DNA of 64,000 nucleotides, taken from NCBI RefSeq assembly GCF_003269065.1, contig NZ_QLTA01000004.1:89649-153648 (forward strand). The letters run 5' to 3'. Source of the stretch: Paracidovorax anthurii (GTDB taxonomy: Bacteria; Pseudomonadota; Gammaproteobacteria; Burkholderiales; Burkholderiaceae_C). A program made the translations under genes and the position numbers. Positions 1 to 10,905 of this stretch are shown piece by piece. The notes under the pieces were generated by a model. The model was not told the origin of the DNA, searched no databases, and saw only the letters and a list, made by a program, of their open reading frames with translations. Each line of letters begins with the position of its first letter. Positions within the stretch are counted from its first letter, which is position 1.

Positions 1-1064
1 GGCAGATGCAGGCCAAGCAGAAGCCCCGCTATGACGGCACCTGGCGCCCCGAGCCGGGCAAGACGCTGCCGCCGGTGCCGGCGGGCGTGCAGCCTGTGCT
101 GCGGTTCCGCAATCCGATCGGTGGATCGGTGGTTTGGGAGGACAAGGTCAAGGGCCGCATCGAGATCAGCAACGACGAGCTGGATGACCTCGTCATCGCG
201 CGCCCCGACGGTACGCCCACGTACAACTTCTGCGTGGTGGTGGACGACATCGACATGGACATCACCCACGTGATCCGCGGCGACGACCACGTGAACAACA
301 CGCCGCGCCAGATCAACATCTTCCGCGCGCTGGGCAAGGAGCCTCCGGTCTATGCCCATCTGCCCACCGTGCTCAACGAGCAGGGCGAGAAGATGAGCAA
401 GCGCAACGGCGCCAAGGCCGTCACGCAGTACCGCGACGAAGGCTATCTGCCCGAGGCGATGGTGAACTACCTCGCGCGCCTGGGCTGGAGCCACGGAGAC
501 GACGAAATCTTCTCGCGCGAGCAGTTCCTCGCCTGGTTCGACCTGGACCACCTGGGCCGCAGCGCGGCGCAGTTCGACGAGGCCAAGCTGCGCTGGGTGA
601 ATGCACAGCATCTGAAGGCAACGCCCGACGAGCGGCTGGCCGAATGGATCGCCCCGCGCCTGCAGGCCCGCGGCATTCCTGCGGGGGAACTCGGCGACGG
701 CCGCCTGCCGCGCATCTGTGCGCTGTTCAAGGACCGCTGCGACACCCTGGTGGCACTGGCCGACTGGGCCCACGTGTTCTATGGCGAGGTGGCACCGAAC
801 GAGGAAGAGCGCGCCAAGCACGTGGTGGATGCCGTGAAGCCGGCCATCGAGGCCTTGTCTACGGCATTGGCCACATGCGCCTGGGACAAGGCCGCTATCG
901 CCGCCGCGTTCAAGGAAGTGCTGGCGGCCCATGGCCTCAAGATGCCCCAACTGGCGATGCCGGTGCGCGTGCTGACGGTGGGAACGGCGCACACGCCGTC
1001 CGTGGATGCGGTGCTGGAACTGCTCGGGCGCGAAAAAATTGCTGCGAGATTGCGAAACGCCTGA
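1..1064 (+). CDS. gltX: Glutamyl-tRNA synthetase, 3' part (partial at window edge)
   Basis: Charges tRNA-Glu with glutamate in the cytoplasm (class I aminoacyl-tRNA synthetase). The reading frame is open to the left edge, so the N-terminus with the HIGH motif lies outside the window. The visible ~350 residues contain the class I catalytic loop GEKMSKRNG near window residue 130, preceded by the [11 protein letters not shown] segment typical of GltX. The C-terminal half is the anticodon-binding helical domain, ending AARLRNA. The tRNA-Glu genes follow directly downstream. The promoter for those tRNAs lies in the last codons of this gene. Identification is secure; only the true start is missing. 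Confidence 0.97.
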   Translation, partial: QMQAKQKPRYDGTWRPEPGKTLPPVPAGVQPVLRFRNPIGGSVVWEDKVKGRIEISNDELDDLVIARPDGTPTYNFCVVVDDIDMDITHVIRGDDHVNNTPRQINIFRALGKEPPVYAHLPTVLNEQGEKMSKRNGAKAVTQYRDEGYLPEAMVNYLARLGWSHGDDEIFSREQFLAWFDLDHLGRSAAQFDEAKLRWVNAQHLKATPDERLAEWIAPRLQARGIPAGELGDGRLPRICALFKDRCDTLVALADWAHVFYGEVAPNEEERAKHVVDAVKPAIEALSTALATCAWDKAAIAAAFKEVLAAHGLKMPQLAMPVRVLTVGTAHTPSVDAVLELLGREKIAARLRNA

Positions 1065-1079
1065 AAAGCTGTCTATAAT
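1050..1079 (+). promoter_or_regulatory. Sigma-70 promoter of the tRNA-Ala/Glu/Asp cluster
   Basis: TTGCGA (1050-1055) and a perfect TATAAT (1074-1079) are separated by 18 bp. The -35 box lies inside the last codons of gltX. The -10 box is about 50 bp before the first tRNA. This is a good match to the housekeeping promoter and is the only one seen before the six tRNA genes. Confidence 0.75.
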
Positions 1080-1129
1080 TCAAGGCTCAGGAGATGACGG
1101 CGATAAATAAATATCGCGGTTATCGAAGT

Positions 1130-1205
<76 letters not shown>

Positions 1206-1242
1206 AACTGAAAAGAGAACGGTAAATCGGTTCCAAGGTTTT

Positions 1243-1318
1243 GACCCTATCGTCTAGAGGCCTAGGACATCACCCTTTCACGGTGAGTACCGGGGTTCGA
1301 ATCCCCGTAGGGTCGCCA
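1243..1318 (+). tRNA. tRNA-Glu (TTC), copy 1
   Basis: 76 nt; acceptor GACCCTA pairs TAGGGTC, discriminator G, encoded CCA. Anticodon stem TCACC/GGTGA with loop CTTTCAC gives TTC. It lies downstream of gltX, which makes the enzyme that charges it. Confidence 0.97.
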
Positions 1319-1368
1319 AGTTTGTAGCACTTGGCTTGCATGAATATGCAAGCAAAAGCTGCCTGCCA

Positions 1369-1445
1369 GGAGTGGTAGTTCAGTTGGTTAGAATACCGGC
1401 CTGTCACGCCGGGGGTCGCGGGTTCGAGTCCCGTCCACTCCGCCA
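1369..1445 (+). tRNA. tRNA-Asp (GTC), copy 1
   Basis: 77 nt; acceptor GGAGTGG pairs CCACTCC, discriminator G, encoded CCA. Anticodon stem CCGGC/GCCGG with loop CTGTCAC gives GTC. Confidence 0.97.
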
Positions 1446-1508
1446 GTTATTCAGCCTTTGCAGGTAGTTCGCGCAAAGGCCGGTATTTTGGCAAATGCCA
1501 GGATATTC

Positions 1509-1584
<76 letters not shown>

Positions 1585-1615
1585 AACTAAAACGGTAAAT
1601 CGGTTCCGAGGTTTT

Positions 1616-1691
1616 GACCCTATCGTCTAGAGGCCTAGGACATCACCCTTTCACGGTGAGTACCGGGGTTCGAATCCCCGTAGGGTCGCCA
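1616..1691 (+). tRNA. tRNA-Glu (TTC), copy 2
   Basis: Second copy of the tRNA-Glu at 1243. The spacer before it (CGGTTCC-A/G-AGGTTTT) is nearly the same as in the first unit, so spacers were duplicated with the genes. Confidence 0.97.
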
Positions 1692-1741
1692 AGTTCGTGG
1701 CACTTGGCTTGCATGGATATGCAAGCGAACGCTGCCTGCCA

Positions 1742-1818
1742 GGAGTGGTAGTTCAGTTGGTTAGAATACCGGCCTGTCACGCCGGGGGTCGCGGGTTCGA
1801 GTCCCGTCCACTCCGCCA
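1742..1818 (+). tRNA. tRNA-Asp (GTC), copy 2
   Basis: Second copy of the tRNA-Asp at 1369, with anticodon GTC and encoded CCA. It is the last gene of the tRNA transcript; the terminator begins about 50 bp later. Confidence 0.97.
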
Positions 1819-1866
1819 TTCGGTCGAGATTCGATCGGATCGGGATCAGCAAGATTAAAAACATTG

Positions 1867-1909
1867 AAAGCGCTGTAGCGGTCAAAACGCTATGGCGCTT
1901 TTGTTTTTT
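1867..1909 (+). terminator. Intrinsic terminator of the tRNA cluster
   Basis: The 14-bp arm AAAGCGCTGTAGCG (1867-1880) pairs with CGCTATGGCGCTTT (1888-1901), with two G-U wobbles, and is followed by a T-rich tract to 1909. It argues against a coding start before about 1910 for the next gene. Confidence 0.85.
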
Positions 1910-1960
1910 CCGCTCGGGTTTTTGGATTGCGCTTTGCTCTTTCACGCCATTCGGTTGTCC

Positions 1961-3133
1961 ATGTCATCTGCGTCTTCCCCTCCAGTCTTGTCCGCCGCGC
2001 CACGCCTGCAATCGATCGATGCGCTGCGCGGGCTGGTGATCCTGTTCATGCTGTTGGACCATGTGCGGGAGACGTTCTTCCTGCATCAGCAGGTGATGGA
2101 CCCGATGGTGGTGGCCGACACGTCGCCCGCGGTGTTCTTCAGCCGGATGCTGGCGCATGTCTGCGCCCCGGTGTTCGTGTTCCTGACGGGGCTGTCGGCG
2201 TTCCTCTATGGTGCGAGGCAGGCCGACCCCCGCAGCGCGGCCATGGCCTTCCTGTTCAAGCGGGGGCTGTTCCTGGTGCTGCTGGAGGTCACGCTGGTCA
2301 ATTTCGCGTGGACGTTCCAGTTCCCGCCGAAGGTGGTGTACCTGCAGGTGATCTGGGCGATCGGCCTGAGCATGCTGGCGCTGGCACTGCTGCTCTGGCT
2401 GCCCCGGGGCGCGCTGGTGGCGCTGGGCATCGCGCTGGTAGCGGGGCACAACCTGCTCGACGGGCTGCATTTTCCGCAGGGGCATGCGCTGCACGTGCCA
2501 TGGGCGATCCTGCACGACCGGGGATGGATCGGTTCGGAGGATGTCTTGCGCCTGCGCACTTCCTATCCCGTGCTGCCGTGGATCGGCGTGATCGCGCTGG
2601 GCTATGCCGCGGGCCCGTGGTTCCGCGCGTCGCAGGACGCTGCGGCGCGCCAGCGGCGGCTGGCGGGCTGGGCGCTGGCCCTGCTGGCGGGTTTCGTGGC
2701 GCTGCGCTGGGTGAACGTGTACGGCGACAAGGCCTGGGCGGCGGGCGAGACGCCGCTCCTCACGCTGATGGGTTTCCTGAACGTGACGAAGTACCCGCCC
2801 TCGCTGCTCTTCGTGGCGCTGACGCTGGGCATCGGGCTGTGGCTGCTGCGGGCTTTCGAGCGGGCCCGGCCCGCGCCGTGGCTGGCGGTGCTGGCTGTCT
2901 TCGGCGCGGCCCCCATGTTCTTCTATGTGCTCCATCTGTATGTGCTGAAGGCGCTCTATCTCTCGGCCCAGTCCGTGTGGGGCAACAACCAGGGGCGGTA
3001 TTTCGGTTTCGATGCCATGTGGCAGATCTGGCTGTGCACGGCGGTGCTGGCCGTGCTGCTGTACAGGCCGGTGCGCGCGTTCGGTGCCTTCAAGGCGCGG
3101 CGCAAGGACCTCGCCTGGCTCAAGTACCTGTAG
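1961..3133 (+). CDS. DUF1624/acyltransferase-like integral membrane protein
   Basis: Predicted polytopic inner-membrane protein of 390 residues. The N-terminus has the family signature RLQSIDALRGLVILFMLLDH, seen in DUF1624 / heparan-alpha-glucosaminide N-acetyltransferase-like proteins (distant relatives of YeiB). These are thought to move acyl groups across the membrane, but the substrate here is unknown. About ten hydrophobic segments are visible; a conserved Arg-Glu pair (HVRETFF) follows the first helix. The ATG at 1961 was chosen because an upstream in-frame ATG at 1892 lies inside the tRNA terminator. The gene is followed after about 60 bp by the Bcr/CflA exporter. Confidence 0.8.
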   Translation: MSSASSPPVLSAAPRLQSIDALRGLVILFMLLDHVRETFFLHQQVMDPMVVADTSPAVFFSRMLAHVCAPVFVFLTGLSAFLYGARQADPRSAAMAFLFKRGLFLVLLEVTLVNFAWTFQFPPKVVYLQVIWAIGLSMLALALLLWLPRGALVALGIALVAGHNLLDGLHFPQGHALHVPWAILHDRGWIGSEDVLRLRTSYPVLPWIGVIALGYAAGPWFRASQDAAARQRRLAGWALALLAGFVALRWVNVYGDKAWAAGETPLLTLMGFLNVTKYPPSLLFVALTLGIGLWLLRAFERARPAPWLAVLAVFGAAPMFFYVLHLYVLKALYLSAQSVWGNNQGRYFGFDAMWQIWLCTAVLAVLLYRPVRAFGAFKARRKDLAWLKYL

Positions 3134-3191
3134 CGCTGCCGCACATGCCGCAGCGTGCCCGTGGGATGAGGGTCCTGGCGACAATGCGGTG

Positions 3192-4412
3192 ATGTCTTCG
3201 CCTTCCTCGCCATTCCTGCGCATGGCCCTCGTGCTGGGGCTGCTCTCGGCCATCGGGCCCTTCGCCATCGACATGTACCTGCCGGCGCTGCCGGAGATCG
3301 GGCGCGGCCTGGGCGCGCAGGTCGGCGCGGTGCAGTGGAGCCTCACGGTCTTTTTCGTTTCGCTGGGTGCCGGGCAACTGCTCTACGGCCCGGTGTCGGA
3401 CCGGGTGGGGCGCAAGCCGCCGCTGTTCTTCGGTCTGGGCCTGTTCACGCTGGCCAGCGTGGGCTGCGCCCTGGCGACGAACATCGAGACGCTGCTGGCG
3501 CTGCGCTTCCTGCAGGGGCTGGGTGCGGCGGCGGGCATGGTGGTGCCGCGCGCGGTCGTGCGGGATCTGCACACGGGGCACGAGGCCGCGCGGCTGATGT
3601 CGCTGCTGATGCTGGTGTTCAGCGTTTCGCCGCTGCTGGCGCCGCTGGCGGGCAGCGGGGTGATCGCGCTCGCGGGGTGGCGGGGCGTTTTCTGGGTGGT
3701 GGCGGGCGCGGCGCTGGCCGGGCTGGTGCTGGTGCGCTCGGCGCTGCCCGAGACGCTGCCGCCCTCCGACCGGGCGCGGGGCCATCTCGCCGATGTGCTG
3801 CGGGCCTATGCGCAGTTGCTGCGCGACGGGCATTACCTGGGGCTGGTGTTCATCGGCGGTTGCGCGATGTCGGGGTTTTTCGTCTATCTCGCGGGCTCGC
3901 CGTTCGTGCTCATCAACCACTACGGTTTCACGCCCACGCAGTACAGCCTGGCGTTTTCCTTCAACGCGGCCGCGTTCTTCGCGATGGCGCAGTTCAACGG
4001 CGTGCTCAGCAAACGCTTCGGCCTGGCGCCGATCGTGAAGGTGGCGGCCACCGCCAGCGGCCTGGTGATGGCCGTGCTGCTGGCCTACTACCTCGCGGGC
4101 GGCGACCGGCTGGCGGTGCTGATCGGGCTGTATTTCATGGCCAGCGCGCTGATGGGGCTGGTGATCCCCACGACCTCGGTGCTGGCGCTGGAGGAGCACG
4201 GCGCGATCGCCGGCACCGCCTCGGCGCTGATGGGCACGCTGCAGATGCTGGCGGGGGCCGTGGCGATGGGGCTGGTGGGCCTGTTCGCGGACGGCCGGCC
4301 CCTGCCGATGGTGGTGGGCATGGCGGCCGGGGCGTTCCTGGGCACGGTGCTCTGCTGGGCCACGCTCGGGCGCGCCAGGGCCGCTGGCGCCGGGCCGGGA
4401 GCGCGCGGATGA
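3192..4412 (+). CDS. MFS drug-resistance transporter, Bcr/CflA type
   Basis: Predicted 12-helix proton-driven exporter of the inner membrane (406 residues). The start matches the family: LLSAIGPFAIDMYLPALPEI in helix 1. MFS motif A is present in loop 2-3 as GPVSDRVGRKP. The stretch RFLQGLGAAAGMVVPRAVVR is typical of Bcr/CflA members, which export bicyclomycin, chloramphenicol or sulfonamides; the true substrate cannot be read from sequence. The ATG at 3192 is preferred because upstream codons in this frame lack transporter character. Its stop overlaps the next MFS gene by 4 bp, so the two exporters are probably translationally coupled. Confidence 0.85.
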   Translation: MSSPSSPFLRMALVLGLLSAIGPFAIDMYLPALPEIGRGLGAQVGAVQWSLTVFFVSLGAGQLLYGPVSDRVGRKPPLFFGLGLFTLASVGCALATNIETLLALRFLQGLGAAAGMVVPRAVVRDLHTGHEAARLMSLLMLVFSVSPLLAPLAGSGVIALAGWRGVFWVVAGAALAGLVLVRSALPETLPPSDRARGHLADVLRAYAQLLRDGHYLGLVFIGGCAMSGFFVYLAGSPFVLINHYGFTPTQYSLAFSFNAAAFFAMAQFNGVLSKRFGLAPIVKVAATASGLVMAVLLAYYLAGGDRLAVLIGLYFMASALMGLVIPTTSVLALEEHGAIAGTASALMGTLQMLAGAVAMGLVGLFADGRPLPMVVGMAAGAFLGTVLCWATLGRARAAGAGPGARG

Positions 4413-5908
4413 AGCGGCTCCCCGCCGAACCGCTGTCCGTGCCGGCCCTGCAGGTCGGCCCCCGGGGCCCCGGCGATGGCGCGCCGCCGGACGGGCTCGC
4501 GCAGCCGGCGCGCGGGCGCGCGATGCTGGTGATCATCCTGGGCATCGCGGTGGCGGTGCTGGACGGCAGCATCGTCAACCTCGCGCTGCCCGCGATCGCC
4601 CGTGAGCTCGGCGCCAGCGCGCCGCAGGCGATCTGGGTGGTGAACGCCTACCAGATCGCCACGCTGGGCATGCTGCTGCCGCTGGCGGCGCTGGGCGAGC
4701 GCATCGGCTACCGGCGCGTGTACCTGCTGGGGATGCTGTTGTTCGCGGTGTCGTCCATCGGCGCGATGCTGGCCTCGTCGCTCGCGACCCTGGTGGCGGC
4801 GCGGGCCGTGCAGGGGCTGGGGGCGGCGGGGATCATGAGCGTGAACGCGGCACTGGTGCGGCTGACCTATCCGCGCGCGCAACTGGGCCAGGGCCTGGCG
4901 ATCAATTCGCTGGTGGTGGCGGCCTCGTCGGTGGCGGGCCCCTCGGTGGCCGCGGCGATCCTGTCGGTGTCGTCCTGGCCCATGCTGTTCGCGATCAACC
5001 TGCCGCTGGGGCTGGCCACGCTCTGGCTGGGGCGGCGCGCGCTGCCCTTCAATCCACCGGCGCCGGCGCGGGCCGGCCACGGCGGCGGCGCGAGGCTCTC
5101 GCCGCTGGACGTGCTGCTCAACATGCTGATGTTCGCCCTGGTGTTCGTGGGCGGGGACCAGCTCGGCGTGCGGGAGGAGGGCGGCGGCACCCCCCTGGCG
5201 GGTGCGCTGACGCTGCTGGCCGGCGTGGCCGTCGGCGTGGTGTACCTGCGCCGGCAGGTGCGGCTGGAGCGCCGGCACGCGACGCCGCTCTTTCCCGTGG
5301 ACCTGATGCGTATCCCGGTGTTCGCGCTGTCGATGGGGGCGTCGGTGGCGGCGTTCTGCGCGCAGATGCTGGCCTTCCTGTCGCTGCCGTTCCTGCTGCT
5401 GGAGGCCCACGGCCGCTCGCACGTGGAGGCGGGGCTGCTGATCACGCCGTGGCCGCTGGCCATCGTGCTCGTGGCGCCGCTCGCCGGGCGGCTGATCGGG
5501 CGGGTGTCCGACGGGGTGCTGGGCGGCGTGGGCATGGCCGTGCTGGCGGCGGGCCTGCTGGCGCTGGCGATGCTGCCCGCCGATCCCGGCGCGCTGGGCG
5601 TGGCCTGGCGCATGGCACTGTGCGGCGCGGGGTTCGCGCTGTTCCAGTCGCCCAACAACCACACCATCGTGACCTCGGCGCCGATCCACCGCGCGGGCGC
5701 GGCGGGGGGCATGCTGAGCACGGCGCGCCTCACGGGGCAGACCCTGGGGGCCGTGCTGCTGGCGGTGATCTTCGCGCTGTGGGGCACGCGGGGCGGCCAG
5801 GCCGAGACGGTGGCGCTGTGGATCGCCGCGGGCTGCGCGGTGCTGGCGGGCGTGTGCAGCATGCTGCGGATGCGCCAGACGCCGCCTTCAGGGCAGGTTG
5901 GGCACTGA
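4409..5908 (+). CDS. MFS transporter, DHA2 (14-helix) family
   Basis: Predicted 14-helix multidrug exporter of 499 residues. Helix 1 carries the DHA2 signature LDGSIVNLALPAIARELGAS. ERIGYRRVYLLG is the motif A region and VQGLGAAGIMSVNAALVRL the motif C region. The first ~38 residues are a charged cytoplasmic leader. The start overlaps the stop of the Bcr/CflA gene as ATGA. Two unlike exporters in one coupled unit suggest a shared stress response, but no regulator is adjacent. The last codons resemble sequence before another copy of the dispersed repeat (5914-5964), so that repeat may have shaped the C-terminus. Confidence 0.85.
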   Translation: MKRLPAEPLSVPALQVGPRGPGDGAPPDGLAQPARGRAMLVIILGIAVAVLDGSIVNLALPAIARELGASAPQAIWVVNAYQIATLGMLLPLAALGERIGYRRVYLLGMLLFAVSSIGAMLASSLATLVAARAVQGLGAAGIMSVNAALVRLTYPRAQLGQGLAINSLVVAASSVAGPSVAAAILSVSSWPMLFAINLPLGLATLWLGRRALPFNPPAPARAGHGGGARLSPLDVLLNMLMFALVFVGGDQLGVREEGGGTPLAGALTLLAGVAVGVVYLRRQVRLERRHATPLFPVDLMRIPVFALSMGASVAAFCAQMLAFLSLPFLLLEAHGRSHVEAGLLITPWPLAIVLVAPLAGRLIGRVSDGVLGGVGMAVLAAGLLALAMLPADPGALGVAWRMALCGAGFALFQSPNNHTIVTSAPIHRAGAAGGMLSTARLTGQTLGAVLLAVIFALWGTRGGQAETVALWIAAGCAVLAGVCSMLRMRQTPPSGQVGH

Positions 5909-5913
5909 AACCG

Positions 5914-5964
5914 CTCCATGTCGCCGTATCTTCTACATTGTTTGCTATTGAAAATGTAGCTAAC
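5914..5964 (+). repeat. Dispersed GCTAT/GTAGC palindromic repeat, intergenic copy 1
   Basis: Has TGTCGCCG at 5920-5927, then 17 nt, GCTAT, 7 nt and GTAGC. Its end overlaps the last codons of the convergent DUF72 gene. The same spacing is found at 10708-10755 (reverse), 38727-38776, 47786-47830 and 52691-52739 (reverse). Confidence 0.75.
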
Positions 5965-7066
5965 GGGGTGCCGCGGCGGAGCCCTGCGGCTGCAGCGCCA
6001 CCACCCGGTCGGCCAGCGTGCGGAGGGTGAGCGGCGCGCACCCCTCCGCGTGGTTGCTGATGGCGACGAAGGCGTTCTGCCCCGCGCCGGTGACGCCGGC
6101 GAGCGTGCGGGCCAGCACCGCATGCACTTCGGGCGCGGGGTGGACGATGCGGTCGAACGGGCTGTAGAGGGCTTCCGCGTCCTTGTAGCCGTGGGCGCCG
6201 TGCACGGGGTTCAGGTTCCAGCGGCAGACGAGCGGCCCGGGCCAGAGCCGCCGCAGCAGCGGCAGCTGCTCTTCGAGCGGTGGCATCCTGGCGTGCAGCC
6301 CCAGGCAGTAGGTGGCGCCGGCCGAGCGCAGGGCCTCGGCGAAGAGCGGCAGATATTCCGGCCACAGCCACTGCGGGTCGCGCACCTCCACGGCCAGCAC
6401 GCCGTCGGGCGCGGCGGAGGCGAGCGGCGGCATGGCGCGCAGCAGGGCGCCCAGGCGGTCGATGGCCTCGGGCAGCCGGTCGAGCTGCGCGATGGGCAGC
6501 GGGCTGAGCTGGAACACCAGCGCGCCGGTCTTGCGGCCCAGGCCCTGCAGCGCGGGCTCGACGAATTCCCGCGCGGCCAGCGTCGCATCCAGGAAGGCCG
6601 GGTTGGGCGCGCGGCCGCGTCCGTCCTCGGCGCGCACGAGCGCATCGGTGACGAGGCTGGGCGCCTTCACGATGAAGCGGAAATCGTCGGGCACCTGGGC
6701 GGCATAGTGCTCGTATTCGGTGGCCGTGAGCGCGCGGTAGAACCCCCGGTCGATGCTCACGGTGCGCAGCAGCGGGTGCTGCGCGTAGGCGAAGAGGCCG
6801 TTGCGCGCCAGGGCCTGCGCGGAGTGCTCGCTCTCCCAGACCAGCCCCTTCCAGCCGGGGTAGCTCCAGGAGGAGCCGCCGAGCCGCAGCGTGGGGGGCA
6901 GGGCGGCGGCCAGGGCGATCAGGTCCTCGCCGGGCGTGATCGGCACGATGCCCTGGCGGCGCTTGCCCGGGGCAGGGGCTTCTGGCGCTTCCGGCGGTTT
7001 GCCGGGGGCGGGCGGAGGCGGTGGTGGCGGCGGCGGGAGGTCGTCGCCGAACAGGGATTCTTGCAT
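5960..7066 (-). CDS. DUF72 (YecE-like) protein
   Basis: 368-residue member of the DUF72 family (TIM-barrel fold). Its function is unknown; it is often discussed together with nucleic-acid metabolism. The family start is seen near residue 62 as RLGGSSWSYPGWKGLVW, and VSIDRGFYRALTATEYEHYA matches the conserved strand after it. The first ~40 residues are low complexity with nine consecutive prolines. The C-terminus shows the conserved FVAISNHAEGCAPLTL segment. The gene is divergent from tex with a gene-free 283-bp gap, and convergent with the MFS pair. Confidence 0.82.
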   Translation of the reverse strand: MQESLFGDDLPPPPPPPPPAPGKPPEAPEAPAPGKRRQGIVPITPGEDLIALAAALPPTLRLGGSSWSYPGWKGLVWESEHSAQALARNGLFAYAQHPLLRTVSIDRGFYRALTATEYEHYAAQVPDDFRFIVKAPSLVTDALVRAEDGRGRAPNPAFLDATLAAREFVEPALQGLGRKTGALVFQLSPLPIAQLDRLPEAIDRLGALLRAMPPLASAAPDGVLAVEVRDPQWLWPEYLPLFAEALRSAGATYCLGLHARMPPLEEQLPLLRRLWPGPLVCRWNLNPVHGAHGYKDAEALYSPFDRIVHPAPEVHAVLARTLAGVTGAGQNAFVAISNHAEGCAPLTLRTLADRVVALQPQGSAAAPR

Positions 7067-7349
7067 GGGGCGGAACTATCGCCGATGCGGCCCCGCCGCG
7101 CGGCCTTCGCGCGGAGGGAAAACCGTGGTCCGGCCGGAGGGGACTGGCGACGACGACGGGGGGCATGGAGGGCATGGGCTGCGCGGTGGCTGCGTGGCGC
7201 AGCGGAGGGTGCGGCGATTGTCGGAGGGCGGGCGGCGGCTCCGTGGCCTCAATGTCACGAATTGTTGTGCCGTGCGGCGTGGAGCGGGGCGCCGCGCCTG
7301 CTATGGCAAACTCGCCCGCTTCGTTTTTCGACGTTCGTTCGCAAGGGAT

Positions 7350-9716
<2,367 letters not shown>

Positions 9717-9733
9717 GAATCGTTGCATTGAGC

Positions 9734-10609
9734 ATGGATAATCGGTCGCATCCCTTCAACCCCGTCCGGCCGATCGCATCCATGGAGCTGAACGCCCTGC
9801 TGGAAATCCCCGTGGCGCTGCCGAGCCTTCCGCGCGCGGTGGCGCTGCTGATGAGCGAGCTCGCGCAGCCCGAGCCCAGCCTGAGGCGCCTGACGCAGAT
9901 CTTCGGCACCGACCCGGCCCTGGCCGCGCGGCTGCTGGAGAAGGCCAATTCCCCCGCCTTCCAGGCCGAGCGCCAGATCTGCGGCGTGCCCGAGGCCCTG
10001 GCCCTGCTGGGCGTGCGCGAGCTGCGCCTGCTGGTGGGCTCCGCGCCGCTCGGGACCACCTCGCGCTCGGTGCCGGGCGTGAACATGCAGCAGTTCTGGC
10101 GCTACAGCCTGCACACCGCCAAGCTCGCGCGCTCGCTGGCCGGCAGCGTGCGGCAGAACTCCCTGGCCGCCTACACCGCCGGGCTGCTGCACGGCCTGGG
10201 CGAGCTGCTCATCCACCTGGGCCACCCCGAGCAGCTCGGCTCCATCGACACCCTGGTCGGCATCTTCGACCCGCGCCGCCCGGGGCTGGAGCAGCGCCTG
10301 CTGGGCTACGGCTTCGGGGCGGTGAGCGCGGCCATGGCGCGGCGCTGGCAGCTGCCCCAGGTGGTCGTCGATGCGCTGCAATACCAGCACGCGCCGTTCG
10401 ACAACAGCGTGTACGGGCCGCTGGCCGGCGTGCTGCACCTGGCCTCCTGGCGCGCCTGGGGCCGCGAGGCGGGCTGGGGCGACAAGGAGCTGGCCGTGTC
10501 CTTCCCCGCCGAGGTCGGCCTGCCGCTGGGCCTGGACATCGACATGGTGCTGCAGCAGGACCCCATCGACTGGACGGCGCCCGCGGACGCGAGCGCCTAC
10601 ATGGTGTGA
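9734..10609 (+). CDS. HDOD domain protein
   Basis: 291-residue protein made almost entirely of one HDOD domain (an HD-related output domain without clear catalytic metal ligands). HDOD proteins act in signalling in many proteobacteria. ELNALLEIPVALPSLPRAVA and ILTD-like GTDPALAARLLEKANSPAFQ are the typical start. Residues ~130-160 (AAYTAGLLHGLGELLIHLG) match the family's HD-like helix. No receiver or GGDEF domain is fused. The ATG at 9734 is used; a TTG lies 6 bp upstream in frame. It starts 17 bp after tex and could be cotranscribed. Specific role unknown. Confidence 0.8.
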   Translation: MDNRSHPFNPVRPIASMELNALLEIPVALPSLPRAVALLMSELAQPEPSLRRLTQIFGTDPALAARLLEKANSPAFQAERQICGVPEALALLGVRELRLLVGSAPLGTTSRSVPGVNMQQFWRYSLHTAKLARSLAGSVRQNSLAAYTAGLLHGLGELLIHLGHPEQLGSIDTLVGIFDPRRPGLEQRLLGYGFGAVSAAMARRWQLPQVVVDALQYQHAPFDNSVYGPLAGVLHLASWRAWGREAGWGDKELAVSFPAEVGLPLGLDIDMVLQQDPIDWTAPADASAYMV

Positions 10610-10707
10610 TGCGCCCGTGACGGCGCCGCCGCGTGCGCTGCGCATCCCTGCGGACCTGCTGGCGCGGCACCACCGACGACCCCCTCCACCGAGCCTGCGG
10701 CGGCAGG

Positions 10708-10755
10708 ATTGCTATTGAAAAGATAGCGAGAGAGATAGCAAACCCGCCGACATGG
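10708..10755 (-). repeat. Dispersed GCTAT/GTAGC palindromic repeat, intergenic copy 2 (reverse)
   Basis: Read on the minus strand it has TGTCGGCG, 17 nt, GCTAT, 7 nt and ATAGC, the same layout as the other copies with one change in each box. It sits in the 296-bp gap between the HDOD gene and the alcohol dehydrogenase gene, which otherwise shows no gene. Confidence 0.65.
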
Positions 10756-10905
10756 GGCCGGAAAGACCTGAAAACCACCGGCAAAGCACCCGCTGGCGTC
10801 CCCCGGGTGCCCTATCCGCTACCCGCCACTTTGCGCAGCCCGCCCGGCGACGGCCGGATGCATTCACACCTTCCGGGCCGCTCCAGGCCACGCCGGCGCG
10901 CCGCG

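Noticed and set aside
3012..3191. 60-codon N-terminal extension of the Bcr/CflA frame
   Set aside because: Cys/Arg/Ser-rich sequence antithetical to the family start; it overlaps the upstream gene. The ATG at 3192 fits helix 1.
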